The notes: generated from the sequence alone by a model not told the origin. A stretch of DNA of 41,011 nucleotides from an uncultured SAR86 cluster bacterium (GCA_902522825.1 CABYXE010000006.1:1-41011); one strand, 5' to 3'. Counted from the stretch's first letter, positions 16,863 to 25,754 are shown. A program made the numbers and translations.

Positions 16863-18530
16863 CCTATTAAGTCCGTTAATTATTGCCTGAAATGAAGCCA
16901 CAACAGTATTTTGATTTATTCCGATACCCCATAGAATTTGATCTTTAATGGCAAGTTCAATATAAGCCGCTGCAGATGCATCTGATCCAGATGCGATAGC
17001 ATTTTGCTGATAATCAGAGACTTTTAAGTTTAAGTCCAGGTTGTTTGATATAGCATTTATAAAGGAATCAATAGGCCCATTACCTTTCCCAGATAAAGTA
17101 TGAGTTTTCCCTTTGATATTCAAAGACAAGGTTATCTCATCAATTTGATCGTTTTTATCATTTTTTGAAATAATTTCATGGTTCAAATATTCATACTTTC
17201 CTTCAACTTTAATGTAAGTTTTATTAAAGGTTTCCCAAATTAATTCAGCTTCTAGTTCTTTTCCAGATTGATCTGCTATTTTTTGAATAACTCTTGAAAA
17301 ATCAATTTGAAGTCTTCTTGGCAAAGACAATCCATGATCTTTTTCAATAATATAGGCAACACCACCTTTGCCCGATTGACTATTTATTCTTATAACAGCC
17401 TCATAATTTCTTCCAACATCTTCGGGATCTATAGGAAGGTAGGGCACTTTCCATGCAGGATCATTTGATTCTCTCATTGCATCAAACCCTTTCTTTATTG
17501 CATCTTGATGAGATCCGGAAAAAGCAGTAAAAACCAAATCTCCAGCATATGGATGTCTTGGATGGATTGGAAGTTGATTACAATATTCAACTTCCCTCAT
17601 AACCTTGTTTATATCCGAAAAATCAAGCTTAGGTTCTACTCCCTGCGTTAATTGATTTAATGCCAAAGATACAATATCAACATTTCCAGTTCTTTCTCCA
17701 TTTCCAAAAAGCGTACCTTCAACTCTGTCTGCACCTGCCATTAAGCCTAGTTCTGCTGCAGCAATACCTGTTCCTCTATCATTATGAGGATGAAGACTTA
17801 CTAAAACATTCTCTCTTTGATCTAAATTTCTACACATCCATTCTATTTGGTCAGCATAAATATTTGGGGAAGCTAGCTCTACAGTAGCTGGCAAATTCAT
17901 AATGGTTTTAATCTCTTTATTTGGTTCCCAGATTTCATTTACTTTATTACATACTTCAACTGCATACTCCAATTCTGTTCCCGTAAAGCTTTCAGGACTA
18001 TATTCAAACTGCCAATTTGTATTCGTATTTTTAATAGCAAGATCTTTGACGAGTCTTGCTCCATCTGTTGCAATTTTTAGAATACCATTCTTGTCTTGCT
18101 TAAATACAACTTCTCTCTGAAGGGTAGAAGTAGAATTATATAAATGCATTATGACGTTTTTAGCTCCCTTTACAGATTCAAATGTTCTTTCTATCAAATG
18201 TTCTCTTGCTTGAGTTAAAACTTGAATTTTTACATCTTCAGGAATAAGATTTTTTTCGATTAGTTCTCTTACAAAATTGAATTCAGTATCTGAAGCTGAA
18301 GGAAATCCTACTTCGATTTCTTTGAATCCTAAATCTACCAACAATGAAAAAAATCTTAATTTTTTTTCCATTCCCATCGGCTCAATCAAGGATTGATTAC
18401 CATCACGTAAATCCACACTACACCAAATAGGCGATTTGACTATTTGTTGCGTAGGCCAAGTCCTATCATCTAAATCTATGACCTTAAAGGGAGAATATTT
18501 ATTTATTGAGCTATTTACTATTTCTTTCAA
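16851..18530 (-). CDS. leuA: 2-isopropylmalate synthase, long (LeuA2) type
   Basis: First committed step of leucine synthesis: condenses acetyl-CoA with 2-oxoisovalerate. The 559-residue protein is the long actinobacterial-style form rather than the roughly 520-residue E. coli type: it opens with SINKYSPFKVIDLDDRTWP and has an HMGL-like TIM barrel with DLRDGNQS from residue 40, the metal-binding LHPHND (247-251) and NGERTGNVD. The C-terminal allosteric domain (about residues 430-559, with GKGNGPIDSFINAI) is complete. The start is a TTG preceded by AGGA with a 6-nt spacer. No other leu gene is nearby; its neighbours are convergent tilS and divergent holD. Confidence 0.93.
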   Translation of the reverse strand: MKEIVNSSINKYSPFKVIDLDDRTWPTQQIVKSPIWCSVDLRDGNQSLIEPMGMEKKLRFFSLLVDLGFKEIEVGFPSASDTEFNFVRELIEKNLIPEDVKIQVLTQAREHLIERTFESVKGAKNVIMHLYNSTSTLQREVVFKQDKNGILKIATDGARLVKDLAIKNTNTNWQFEYSPESFTGTELEYAVEVCNKVNEIWEPNKEIKTIMNLPATVELASPNIYADQIEWMCRNLDQRENVLVSLHPHNDRGTGIAAAELGLMAGADRVEGTLFGNGERTGNVDIVSLALNQLTQGVEPKLDFSDINKVMREVEYCNQLPIHPRHPYAGDLVFTAFSGSHQDAIKKGFDAMRESNDPAWKVPYLPIDPEDVGRNYEAVIRINSQSGKGGVAYIIEKDHGLSLPRRLQIDFSRVIQKIADQSGKELEAELIWETFNKTYIKVEGKYEYLNHEIISKNDKNDQIDEITLSLNIKGKTHTLSGKGNGPIDSFINAISNNLDLNLKVSDYQQNAIASGSDASAAAYIELAIKDQILWGIGINQNTVVASFQAIINGLNRSGY

Positions 18531-18536
18531 CTTAAT

Positions 18537-18540
18537 TCCT
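18537..18540 (-). promoter_or_regulatory. Shine-Dalgarno site supporting the leuA TTG start
   Basis: Read on the minus strand, AGGA is followed by ATTAAG and then TTG at 18530-18528. The 6-nt spacing is good and no ATG in the right region competes, so the TTG start of leuA is well supported. Confidence 0.6.
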
Positions 18541-18574
18541 ATTTTATTCTAAAATAACATACAGGGCTTGCATT

Positions 18575-18868
18575 ATGAACATGGACGAAAATTTTATAAA
18601 GGAAGTTGGCATTCAACAATGGAAATTGAACGATAGCTTCCAATTTAAAAATAATAAAATCAAGGTTAATAAACATATAGATTTTTCTAAAGAGGAAGAA
18701 GAATTTTTATATACAATTTCCAAGTCTTTTGGACTAGATTTTGTAGAAAAAGATTCATTAAAAATATATAAATTCTTAATTAAAAATAATATTTTAATCG
18801 AACCGGATATAGATAAACTTATGAAGGATCCAGATGCTAAACGAAAAATTTGGAACGAAAATTCTTAA
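18575..18868 (+). CDS. holD: DNA polymerase III psi subunit (HolD), small divergent form
   Basis: Probable psi subunit, which links chi to the clamp loader. The 97-residue product would usually be called hypothetical. Three things point to HolD. Residues 10-17 (EVGIQQWK) match the N-terminal LGITQWSL of E. coli psi, the peptide that contacts the clamp-loader collar. The C-terminal LMKDPDAKRKIW resembles LRANPTARAALW of the E. coli protein. The next gene is rimI, as in E. coli (holD-rimI). E. coli psi has 137 residues, so the core is shortened. Its partner chi is encoded at 23741-24184. The call rests on motif and context matching by eye; a profile search would settle it. Confidence 0.8.
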   Translation: MNMDENFIKEVGIQQWKLNDSFQFKNNKIKVNKHIDFSKEEEEFLYTISKSFGLDFVEKDSLKIYKFLIKNNILIEPDIDKLMKDPDAKRKIWNENS

Positions 18869-19373
18869 TATAAAAAAAATGACTCATAAAGATCTAGAGG
18901 AGGTCTTTAATATAGAAAATCTTTCAAATCCAACGCCCTGGAGTAAAGCAAGCTTTTCAGATTGCTTAAAAGGCTTTTATCAGAATTTAATCGTTTTAGT
19001 AGATAATGAAATTGTGGCTTTTTGTATTATGACTATAAATTTTACGGAGTCTCATTTGCTTAATATTTCCGTGCACCCTGATTTTAGGTATAAGGGAATT
19101 GGAGAAATTTTACTTAAAGAATCTGAAAAAAGATCGTTAAAAAAAGGAATTAAGGATATTTTTCTAGAAGTGAGAAAATCTAATATTCACGCCATTTCTT
19201 TTTACAAAAAGAATGGATATAGATATGTTGGGATTCGAAAAAATTATTACAAGTTAGAGGTAGGTAGAGAAGACGGTCTCATATTTACGAAACATTTAAA
19301 AATTAGTAAATTAAACAGCTTTTTAAATCAAATGACATATATGATAACCAATATTTTAAATATCAAAAATTAG
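18834..19373 (+). CDS. rimI: Ribosomal protein S18-alanine N-acetyltransferase RimI
   Basis: GNAT-fold acetyltransferase; the E. coli protein acetylates the N-terminus of ribosomal protein S18. Across 179 residues the fold reads ILNIKKMTHKDLEEVFNIE (first strand and helix), NPTPWSKASF, the acetyl-CoA loop VHPDFRYKGIGEILLKE, LEVRKSNIHAISFYKKNGY and GIRKNYY near the end; these match RimI better than generic GNATs. The chosen ATG lies 35 bp inside holD; the next in-frame ATG would remove the first beta strand. A tail of about 25 residues beyond the usual RimI end (LNSFLNQMTYM and on) is extra and of unknown role. Confidence 0.85.
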   Translation: MLNEKFGTKILNIKKMTHKDLEEVFNIENLSNPTPWSKASFSDCLKGFYQNLIVLVDNEIVAFCIMTINFTESHLLNISVHPDFRYKGIGEILLKESEKRSLKKGIKDIFLEVRKSNIHAISFYKKNGYRYVGIRKNYYKLEVGREDGLIFTKHLKISKLNSFLNQMTYMITNILNIKN

Positions 19374-19384
19374 GCGAGGTAAAA

Positions 19385-20425
19385 ATGGAGTTTAGAAAAT
19401 TAGGAAACACAGATATTGATGTCAGTATCATCTGTCTTGGCACTATGACATGGGGACAACAAAATACTGAAGACGAAGGACATGAACAAATGGATTATTC
19501 AGTTGATCAAGGTGTAAATTTCTTTGATACAGCTGAGTTATACGCAATCCCTCCCAAAGAAGAGACTCAAGGAAGAACAGAAGAAATTATAGGTACATGG
19601 TTTAAAAAAAATAAGAACAGAGACAAAATAATTTTAGCAACAAAAGTTGCTGGTAGAAGCGGCATGAAGTGGTTTCGTGGTGGGGAAACTAGGCTGGATA
19701 GAAAAAACATTGAAGCTGCAATTGAGGGAAGCTTAAGAAGACTTCAAACTGATTATATTGATTTGTACCAACTACACTGGCCAGACCGACCTTTAAATAT
19801 TTTCGGCGGAGGCTTAGGAGCATACAAGCACTATGATATGGAAAGTATTGAAATTTCTGAAACACTAGAGGTTTTATCAGAAATTGTTAAAACTGGAAAA
19901 GTTAGAAATATAGCGCTTTCAAATGAGACGCCATGGGGCCTCTCTGAGTTTATTAATAAGTCAGAAACTCTCAACTTTCCTAGAGTTCAGTCCGTTCAAA
20001 ATGCTTATAATTTACTAAATAGAACTTACGAGTATGGTATGTCAGAATTCGCTCATAGAGCATCTGTAGGATTGCTAGCTTATTCTCCATTAGCTCAAGG
20101 CTACTTATCAGGAAAATATTTAAATGGCGCTATGCCAAAGGGCTCAAGAACACAATTATTTGGAAGAGGGCAAAGATACGAGACTCCAGCTGCAGAAAAA
20201 TCCATCAAGGCATATGTGGATTATGCAAAAAAGATTGGGATGGATCCCTCTGTAATGGCAAATGCATTTGTAAACTCTAGAGAATTTGTTACCTCAAATA
20301 TAATAGGAGCTACTTCTATGGAGCAACTTAAACTTGCTGTAGGAAGCTGGGAAGTTAAATTATCGGATGATGATTTTAAAGAGTTTGATAATATTCACGC
20401 AGCTTGTCCAAATCCATGTCCTTAA
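19385..20425 (+). CDS. tas: Aldo/keto reductase, Tas-like
   Basis: NADPH-dependent oxidoreductase of the aldo/keto reductase superfamily, TIM-barrel fold, cytosolic. The 346 residues follow E. coli Tas closely: LGTMTWGQQNTEDEGHEQ, DTAELYAIPP with the catalytic Asp48 and Tyr53, KVAGRSG with the active-site Lys, RLQTDYIDLYQLHWPDRP with the His, SNETPWGL, QNAYNLLNR, LAYSPLAQGYLSGKYLNGA and the cofactor-binding IIGATSMEQL. The physiological substrate of Tas is not known. An AGG-type ribosome binding site (GCGAGGTAAAA) precedes the ATG. It follows rimI by 11 bp and may belong to the holD-rimI transcript. Confidence 0.87.
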   Translation: MEFRKLGNTDIDVSIICLGTMTWGQQNTEDEGHEQMDYSVDQGVNFFDTAELYAIPPKEETQGRTEEIIGTWFKKNKNRDKIILATKVAGRSGMKWFRGGETRLDRKNIEAAIEGSLRRLQTDYIDLYQLHWPDRPLNIFGGGLGAYKHYDMESIEISETLEVLSEIVKTGKVRNIALSNETPWGLSEFINKSETLNFPRVQSVQNAYNLLNRTYEYGMSEFAHRASVGLLAYSPLAQGYLSGKYLNGAMPKGSRTQLFGRGQRYETPAAEKSIKAYVDYAKKIGMDPSVMANAFVNSREFVTSNIIGATSMEQLKLAVGSWEVKLSDDDFKEFDNIHAACPNPCP

Positions 20426-20464
20426 AATAAATTTTTTTAAATATTTGTTGTTAAAAATTAACCT

Positions 20465-20962
20465 ATGAAGATTTCTAAAAATAAAAAAAACTTTTTATAT
20501 TTTAACGATTCCGATATTCGTTGTTTATTTAAGAATTTCTCTGACTTGTCAAAAAACGAAATAATTTCAATATCAAAGCTTAAATCAGAAAACTTCAAAA
20601 TAATAAATGAAGAAAATTCTAACCAAATTAATATTTTAGATCATAGAAGCCATCATTTTTTAATTTTGTATTATAAAAAACTTATCGGATATTCTAGATT
20701 GGTTCCTCCTGACTTTAATTTTAATAAATTAACTTTAGAAAAATTTTGTGTGTCTAAAGATTTTAGAAGTATGGGAATTTCGAAAATCCTTATGAAATCA
20801 ATTTTTGAAAAAATACAAAAACTATATCCTTTAGAGACACTCTATTTATCATCGTTAGAGGAAACAAAAAAATTCTATGAAAAATTTGGATTTTTTTCTG
20901 AATACTTAATATACGATGAAAATGGAAAACCTCATCATCATATGACTAAGATTTTTAAATAA
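20465..20962 (+). CDS. GNAT acetyltransferase, ElaA-like
   Basis: A 165-residue acetyltransferase of unknown substrate. The N-terminal third is poorly conserved. The GNAT core begins at LILYYKKLIGYSRLV, with LEKFCVSKDFRSMGISKILM as the acetyl-CoA-binding strand and loop, then a helix with LYPLETLYLSS and KKFYEKFGF. The ending YDENGKPHHHMTK resembles the EDGIPHIGMA ending of E. coli ElaA, so I place it near that family. The gene is very AT-rich even for this window. It follows the tas-like gene after 39 bp and converges on valS across a 39-bp gap. Confidence 0.72.
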   Translation: MKISKNKKNFLYFNDSDIRCLFKNFSDLSKNEIISISKLKSENFKIINEENSNQINILDHRSHHFLILYYKKLIGYSRLVPPDFNFNKLTLEKFCVSKDFRSMGISKILMKSIFEKIQKLYPLETLYLSSLEETKKFYEKFGFFSEYLIYDENGKPHHHMTKIFK

Positions 20963-21001
20963 TTTTTTCAAAAATTGGAGTCTTTTCAATTAGAAAACTA
21001 T
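20963..21001. terminator. Possible AT-only bidirectional terminator between GNAT gene and valS
   Basis: The convergent 39-bp gap holds an imperfect inverted repeat: AAAAATTG and CAATTAGAAAA around GAGTCTTTT, flanked by T-rich DNA on one side and A-rich DNA on the other. The paired core is only AATTG/CAATT with bulged A/T extensions, so it is weak. Its location between converging genes is the main argument for it. Confidence 0.3.
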
Positions 21002-23740
21002 TTATATTAACTCTAAGACTTTAAGATGCTTGTTGAGTTCTTTGATTTTATCATTTGCTTCTTTAAGTTGTAACTTCCTTTCAAGTATTAAATCTTTAGG
21101 AGCATTTTTAATAAATTTTTTGTTTTTCAATTGACTATCTAACCCTTGGAAAGATTTAAGAAGTTTTTCTAAATTTTTTTGGCTTCTTTGTTTCTCATCT
21201 TGAATATCTATTAACCCCTCCAAAGGCAAATAAATTTTTTCTTTTCCAACTAAAATTATGGCGGAAGGAGGAGCTTTTTTATTAAAGGAAGATATTTCGT
21301 TTATGCCGGCCATCTCTCTAAGGTAAATAATATTTTCTTTCAAAAGCTTAGAAAGGGAATTTGAACTCTTAGATAGTATATTTATCCTTATTCTCTGAGG
21401 AATTAGCATTTCAGATCTTATATTTCTTATTCTTACAATTGCCTCTTGTAAAATTTTAACGTCTGAAAAACTCCTTGATGATTTTGAAACTTTAGGGAAA
21501 TTCTCTTGGGATATGCTTTTAGACTTAGATTTATGGAGAGGTCTTAACTCTTGCCAAATTTCTTCCGTTATAAAAGGCATTAAGGGATGAAGCAAAATTA
21601 ATGATTTTTCAATCATATCAATCAATGAAGCCTTAATTTTATTCTTTTCTGACTGCTTTAAATTAGGGTCATTCAATCTTATTTTGCAAAATTCAATATA
21701 CCAGTCACAAAATTTTTCCCAAAAGAAATCATATGCAGATTGCGTGGCTAGATCGAACCTATAAGATTCGATGTGTTTAGAAAAATCTTCTATGGTTTTA
21801 TTAATTTCGTTTTTAATCCAAAGATCTTCAGAGTTCTTTGATAAAACTCCTTTATTATCAAAATCTTTACATTGAATTTTAATAAATTTCGAAGCATTCC
21901 ATAATTTATTACAAAAATTTCTATATCCCTCTAATCTTTTAATATCAAAATTAATATCTCGACTACCCGAAGCAAGGGAACAAAAAGTAAATCTCATAGC
22001 ATCTGTTCCATAGGAAGCGATTCCATTTGGAAATTCTTTTTTTGTACTAGCTATTATTTTTTCTTCCTGTTTTGGATTCATTAAGCCAGATGTTCTTTTT
22101 TCTATTAATTTACTTAATTCAATACCATCAATAATATCTATTGGATCTATGATATTGCCCTTAGATTTTGACATCTTCTGACCTTCTCCATCTCTTACTA
22201 AGCCGTGAACATAGACTTCTTTAAAAGGAACTTCGTTCAAGAACTTTTTAGTAATCATTATCATTCTAGCCACCCAGAAAAAAATAATATCAAAGCCGGT
22301 AACTAACACAGAGGTGGGATGAAATTTTTTTAATCTCTTAGTTTTTTTTGGCCATCCTAAAGTAACAAATGTCCATAACTGAGAAGAAAACCAGGTATCA
22401 AGAACGTCTTGATCTTGAGTCAATTTAATTTTTTCTGATATTTTGTATTTCTTCCTAACTTCTGAAAGATTTTTCCCTACGTAAATATTATTGTCTTTGT
22501 CATACCATGCTGGGATTCTATGACCCCACCATAGCTGTCTTGATATACACCAGTCTCTTATATTATCCATCCAAGAAAAGTAAGTGTTTTCCCAATTTTT
22601 AGGTATCAATTTTATTTCTTTTTTTCTTATAAGTTTCTTGGCTTCAGACGCCATTTCTTCAGATTTTAAGTACCACTGTTCAGTCAAAAATGGCTCAAGA
22701 ACGACTCCTGTTCTATCGCTTTTCGGAATAGTTATAATATGATCTTTTTCTTTGAGAAGATTTCCTGACTCTTTTAAATCAATCAATATTTTTTTTCTTG
22801 CTTCTCCCATAGTCAAAGATTGAAATCTTTTAGGAACATTTAAGTTTGTAGTTCCATCTGCATTCATAATGTTGATTAATGGAAGTTTATTCTTTTTACC
22901 AATTTCAAAATCATTAAAGTCATGTCCTGGAGTAATTTTTAAACAACCCGTTCCAAATTCCATGTCTACGTAAGAGTCACCGATAATAGGTATTTCTTTT
23001 TCAATTAAAGGAATAAAAGCTCTTTTCCCTATAAATTTTTTATATCTCTGATCTTTTGGATTAACTGCTATTGCAACATCACCTAACATTGTTTCAGGCC
23101 TTGTAGTTGCAACAACTAAGTCTCCTAGATCTGTTTTATAGGAAATTTCCCATATCTTTCCTTTTTCTTCATTAGAAATTACTTCTAGATCTGAAAGAGC
23201 TGTTTGCAATTTTATATCCCAATTTACAAGTCTGAAGCCTCTATAAATAAGTCCTTCATCATAAAGCGCACAAAAGACTTCTGTAACGGCTTCATTGAAA
23301 TCATCATCCATTGTAAATTTTTCATTATCCCAGTCTAAAGATGCACCAAGTCTTCTTAGCTGTTTAGTTATGGTAGAGCCGGAGAGTTTTTTCCATTTCC
23401 ATATCTCTTTTTCAAATTTCTTTCTTCCCAGAGATTCTTTAGTCCTGCCTTCTTTTTCTAGATTTCTCTCAACAACTATTTGAGTTGCTATACCTGCATG
23501 ATCAGTTCCTACTTGCCAAAGGACATTAAAACCTTTGGCTCTTTTATATCTCGCTAGAACGTCCATAAGAGTATTTTGAAAACCATGTCCCATATGAAGG
23601 CTTCCTGTAACGTTGGGAGGAGGAATCATAATGCAAAAGGACTCTTTTTTGGACTTATCATCAGGAGAAAATAACTTATTAGACTCCCAAAAGGCATACC
23701 ATTTTTTTTCTATTTTTTTTGGTTCAAAAGCGCCTTTCAT
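21002..23740 (-). CDS. valS: Valyl-tRNA synthetase
   Basis: Class Ia aminoacyl-tRNA synthetase charging tRNA(Val), with an editing domain for mischarged threonine. The 912 residues (E. coli 951) show the HIGH-type HMGH at 49-52, NVLWQVGTDHAGIATQ, the editing-domain ATTRPETMLGD near 211-221, RQLWWGHRIPAW near 401, KMSKS at 522-526, and a C-terminal anticodon-binding region ending in a charged coiled-coil arm (about 845-905) typical of ValS. The ATG directly follows the holC stop with no gap. The pepA-holC-valS order is as in E. coli. Confidence 0.97.
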   Translation of the reverse strand: MKGAFEPKKIEKKWYAFWESNKLFSPDDKSKKESFCIMIPPPNVTGSLHMGHGFQNTLMDVLARYKRAKGFNVLWQVGTDHAGIATQIVVERNLEKEGRTKESLGRKKFEKEIWKWKKLSGSTITKQLRRLGASLDWDNEKFTMDDDFNEAVTEVFCALYDEGLIYRGFRLVNWDIKLQTALSDLEVISNEEKGKIWEISYKTDLGDLVVATTRPETMLGDVAIAVNPKDQRYKKFIGKRAFIPLIEKEIPIIGDSYVDMEFGTGCLKITPGHDFNDFEIGKKNKLPLINIMNADGTTNLNVPKRFQSLTMGEARKKILIDLKESGNLLKEKDHIITIPKSDRTGVVLEPFLTEQWYLKSEEMASEAKKLIRKKEIKLIPKNWENTYFSWMDNIRDWCISRQLWWGHRIPAWYDKDNNIYVGKNLSEVRKKYKISEKIKLTQDQDVLDTWFSSQLWTFVTLGWPKKTKRLKKFHPTSVLVTGFDIIFFWVARMIMITKKFLNEVPFKEVYVHGLVRDGEGQKMSKSKGNIIDPIDIIDGIELSKLIEKRTSGLMNPKQEEKIIASTKKEFPNGIASYGTDAMRFTFCSLASGSRDINFDIKRLEGYRNFCNKLWNASKFIKIQCKDFDNKGVLSKNSEDLWIKNEINKTIEDFSKHIESYRFDLATQSAYDFFWEKFCDWYIEFCKIRLNDPNLKQSEKNKIKASLIDMIEKSLILLHPLMPFITEEIWQELRPLHKSKSKSISQENFPKVSKSSRSFSDVKILQEAIVRIRNIRSEMLIPQRIRINILSKSSNSLSKLLKENIIYLREMAGINEISSFNKKAPPSAIILVGKEKIYLPLEGLIDIQDEKQRSQKNLEKLLKSFQGLDSQLKNKKFIKNAPKDLILERKLQLKEANDKIKELNKHLKVLELI

Positions 23741-24184
23741 TCAATCAATATATGTAGGTTTAATTCCATCTTTTAAGCATTTCTTAAAACTCATTCTTGC
23801 TGTTTCTTGCAGGTTCGAATTATCTTTAATTACTATCTGATAAGTTTCTTGAAAATCAAGGTAATTTGATGGAAGTTGTGGATTAAGGTTTACTAAAGAA
23901 TCATATTTTTTATCTGATTTAGTTCCGGGATAAGATATTTCAACTTTACACTCTTTATTCTTTTTATCGTTTATCAGCTTATGAGGAATAAATAAGTTTT
24001 CGGGAATTTGCCAAAGCAAATCATCCATAACGTTAGCCTGATTTGCATCTAAACATCGCAAATTGATATTTTTTAAATCTTTTTCTTTTAAAGATTTCAA
24101 ATATAATTTTCCAACAAGCTCGCATACAAAATGTATGGCGGCGTCCTCAGACTGACCAGCAGTAAGGAAATCAACTTTTCTCAT
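23741..24184 (-). CDS. holC: DNA polymerase III chi subunit
   Basis: Chi binds the C-terminal tail of SSB and is tied to the clamp loader through psi. The 147 residues equal the length of E. coli HolC. MRKVDFLTAGQ starts the fold, FVCELVGKLYLKSL is the first helix, and DDLLWQIPENLFIPHKL matches the most conserved chi segment (E. coli LDEALWARPAESFVPHNL). VEISYPGTKSDKKYDSLVNL and the following DFQETYQIVI continue the family pattern. It sits between pepA (3-bp gap) and valS (no gap). Its partner psi is the short protein at 18575-18868. Confidence 0.93.
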   Translation of the reverse strand: MRKVDFLTAGQSEDAAIHFVCELVGKLYLKSLKEKDLKNINLRCLDANQANVMDDLLWQIPENLFIPHKLINDKKNKECKVEISYPGTKSDKKYDSLVNLNPQLPSNYLDFQETYQIVIKDNSNLQETARMSFKKCLKDGIKPTYID

Positions 24185-24187
24185 TTT

Positions 24188-25696
24188 TTATTTCTGACTT
24201 AATAAATATTCCGTTAACAAAGGAACTGGCCTACCACTTGATTTTTTTCCTACTTTTCCACCATAGGCTGTTCCAGCAATATCTAAATGAGCCCAATTAT
24301 ATTTTTTTGTAAATCTTGATAAAAAACATGCAGCTGTAATAGTTCCAGCTCTCCCACCAATATTTGCTATATCAGCATATTTACTATTCAGAGCATCTTG
24401 ATAGCAGTCCCAAAGAGGGAGTTGCCAAGCTCTGTCACAGCTTGCATAGCCGGAGTTTAAAATATTATCAGCCAGTTTTTGATCGTTTGAAAGCAGGCCT
24501 GTAGCTTCATGCCCCAAGGCTACCACGCATGCTCCAGTTAAAGTTGCAATATCAATTACGCTAGCAGGATTAAATCTTTCAACATAAGTTAATGCATCGC
24601 ACAGGACCAATCTTCCTTCTGCATCAGTATTTAATACTTCAACCGTTTGGCCAGATAAAGTTTTTACAACGTCTCCTGGCTTGGTCGCAGTACTACTTGG
24701 CATATTTTCTGCTGCAGCTATAACCGCAATAATATTTGATTTCGGTTTTATTTCAGCAATAGCTCTCATGGTTCCCATTACACTTGCTGATCCGGTCATA
24801 TCATATTTCATTTCATCCATAGCAGGACTAGGCTTGATGCTTATTCCACCAGTATCAAAAGTAATACCTTTTCCAACTATAATATTTGGTTTCTTTGTCT
24901 TTGCAGCTCCGTAATATTCCATAATTATGAATTTTGATTCTTGTGCACTCCCATTACCTACAGACAGCAGACAATCCATACCTATCTTTTTCATTTCTTT
25001 TTCACCAAGTACTTTTGTTTTTATAACTGGAAAAGATTTAGATAATTTCTTAGCCGAAGAAGCTAAGTAACTAGGCGTACATATATTTGCTGGAGTGTTA
25101 GCCAAATCTCTTGAGGTATTCATTCCAACGCCAGTAATATGACCAACTTTCATAGCTTTATTTATAGCTCCCAAACCTTTTTTCTCATTTTCTTTAAGAA
25201 GCGTAACTTTGGTTAAATTATTTTTTGGCTGGTTTTTCTTCCCTTTAAAAAAATACTTATAACAATTTGATTCTAAAGTTCTAGCTAGAATTTTGTAATT
25301 CCATTCTTCTGATCTATTTTTGACCGAAATTGATGGAATAAATATATGGACATTCTTTGCTTTTGATTGAAGAGCTGCATCTGAAACTTTTTGGGAAAAA
25401 GAAAGAAACTCTTGTTCGTTTATTTCTTTATCTTTTTTTCCGCAGCCAACAAAATAAACTTTCTCTGAAGCAGTGCCTTCTAGATTTGGCAAATAAAGAA
25501 TATTGCCTAAAGAGCCAGATAGTTCTTCGCGAGAAATCAGCTTCTTTAATACTCCCTTAGATTTCTTATCAAATATATTAGTTATATCATTTATTTTTTT
25601 AGTTTCATATGAGCCGATAATTAATGTTTCACTTTTTAATTTAGTTAAATCATTTAATTTAATTTCGGATAACGAAATATTGATTAATTTTTTCAT
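24188..25696 (-). CDS. pepA: Leucyl aminopeptidase (M17)
   Basis: Di-zinc cytosolic aminopeptidase; in E. coli the same protein also binds DNA, helping Xer recombination and repressing carAB. I choose the ATG at 25696 (502 residues, E. coli 503) because AGGAG lies 5 nt upstream; a GTG two codons earlier overlaps that site. The N-terminal domain is followed by the catalytic domain with VGKGITFDTGGISIKPS, MKYDMTGSASVMG and the M17 signature NTDAEGRL at about 356-363. LSRFTKKYNWAHLDIAGTA is a late family block. It is the first gene of pepA-holC-valS and diverges from lptF across about 58 bp. Confidence 0.96.
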   Translation of the reverse strand: MKKLINISLSEIKLNDLTKLKSETLIIGSYETKKINDITNIFDKKSKGVLKKLISREELSGSLGNILYLPNLEGTASEKVYFVGCGKKDKEINEQEFLSFSQKVSDAALQSKAKNVHIFIPSISVKNRSEEWNYKILARTLESNCYKYFFKGKKNQPKNNLTKVTLLKENEKKGLGAINKAMKVGHITGVGMNTSRDLANTPANICTPSYLASSAKKLSKSFPVIKTKVLGEKEMKKIGMDCLLSVGNGSAQESKFIIMEYYGAAKTKKPNIIVGKGITFDTGGISIKPSPAMDEMKYDMTGSASVMGTMRAIAEIKPKSNIIAVIAAAENMPSSTATKPGDVVKTLSGQTVEVLNTDAEGRLVLCDALTYVERFNPASVIDIATLTGACVVALGHEATGLLSNDQKLADNILNSGYASCDRAWQLPLWDCYQDALNSKYADIANIGGRAGTITAACFLSRFTKKYNWAHLDIAGTAYGGKVGKKSSGRPVPLLTEYLLSQK

Positions 25697-25754
25697 TTTC
25701 ACTCCTGATAAAATTTTTTATAGTTTTTATGAGTTAAAATCATAAAGACTCATT
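25697..25754. promoter_or_regulatory. pepA/lptF divergent regulatory region with inverted repeat
   Basis: Holds the start signals of two divergent operons. On the minus strand AGGAG (25706-25702) serves pepA, with TATAAA further upstream as a possible -10. On the plus strand TAAAAT (25735-25740) is a candidate -10 for lptF, though transcription would then start close to the ATG. An inverted repeat ATGAGT (25729-25734) / ACTCAT (25748-25753) with a 13-nt spacer brackets that -10 and could be an operator. No convincing -35 is seen for either side. Confidence 0.35.

Noticed and set aside
20426-20464. Terminator after the tas-like gene
   Set aside because: A T-run and an AAATATTT palindrome are present, but no stable stem precedes the T-run; chance is enough in AT-rich DNA.
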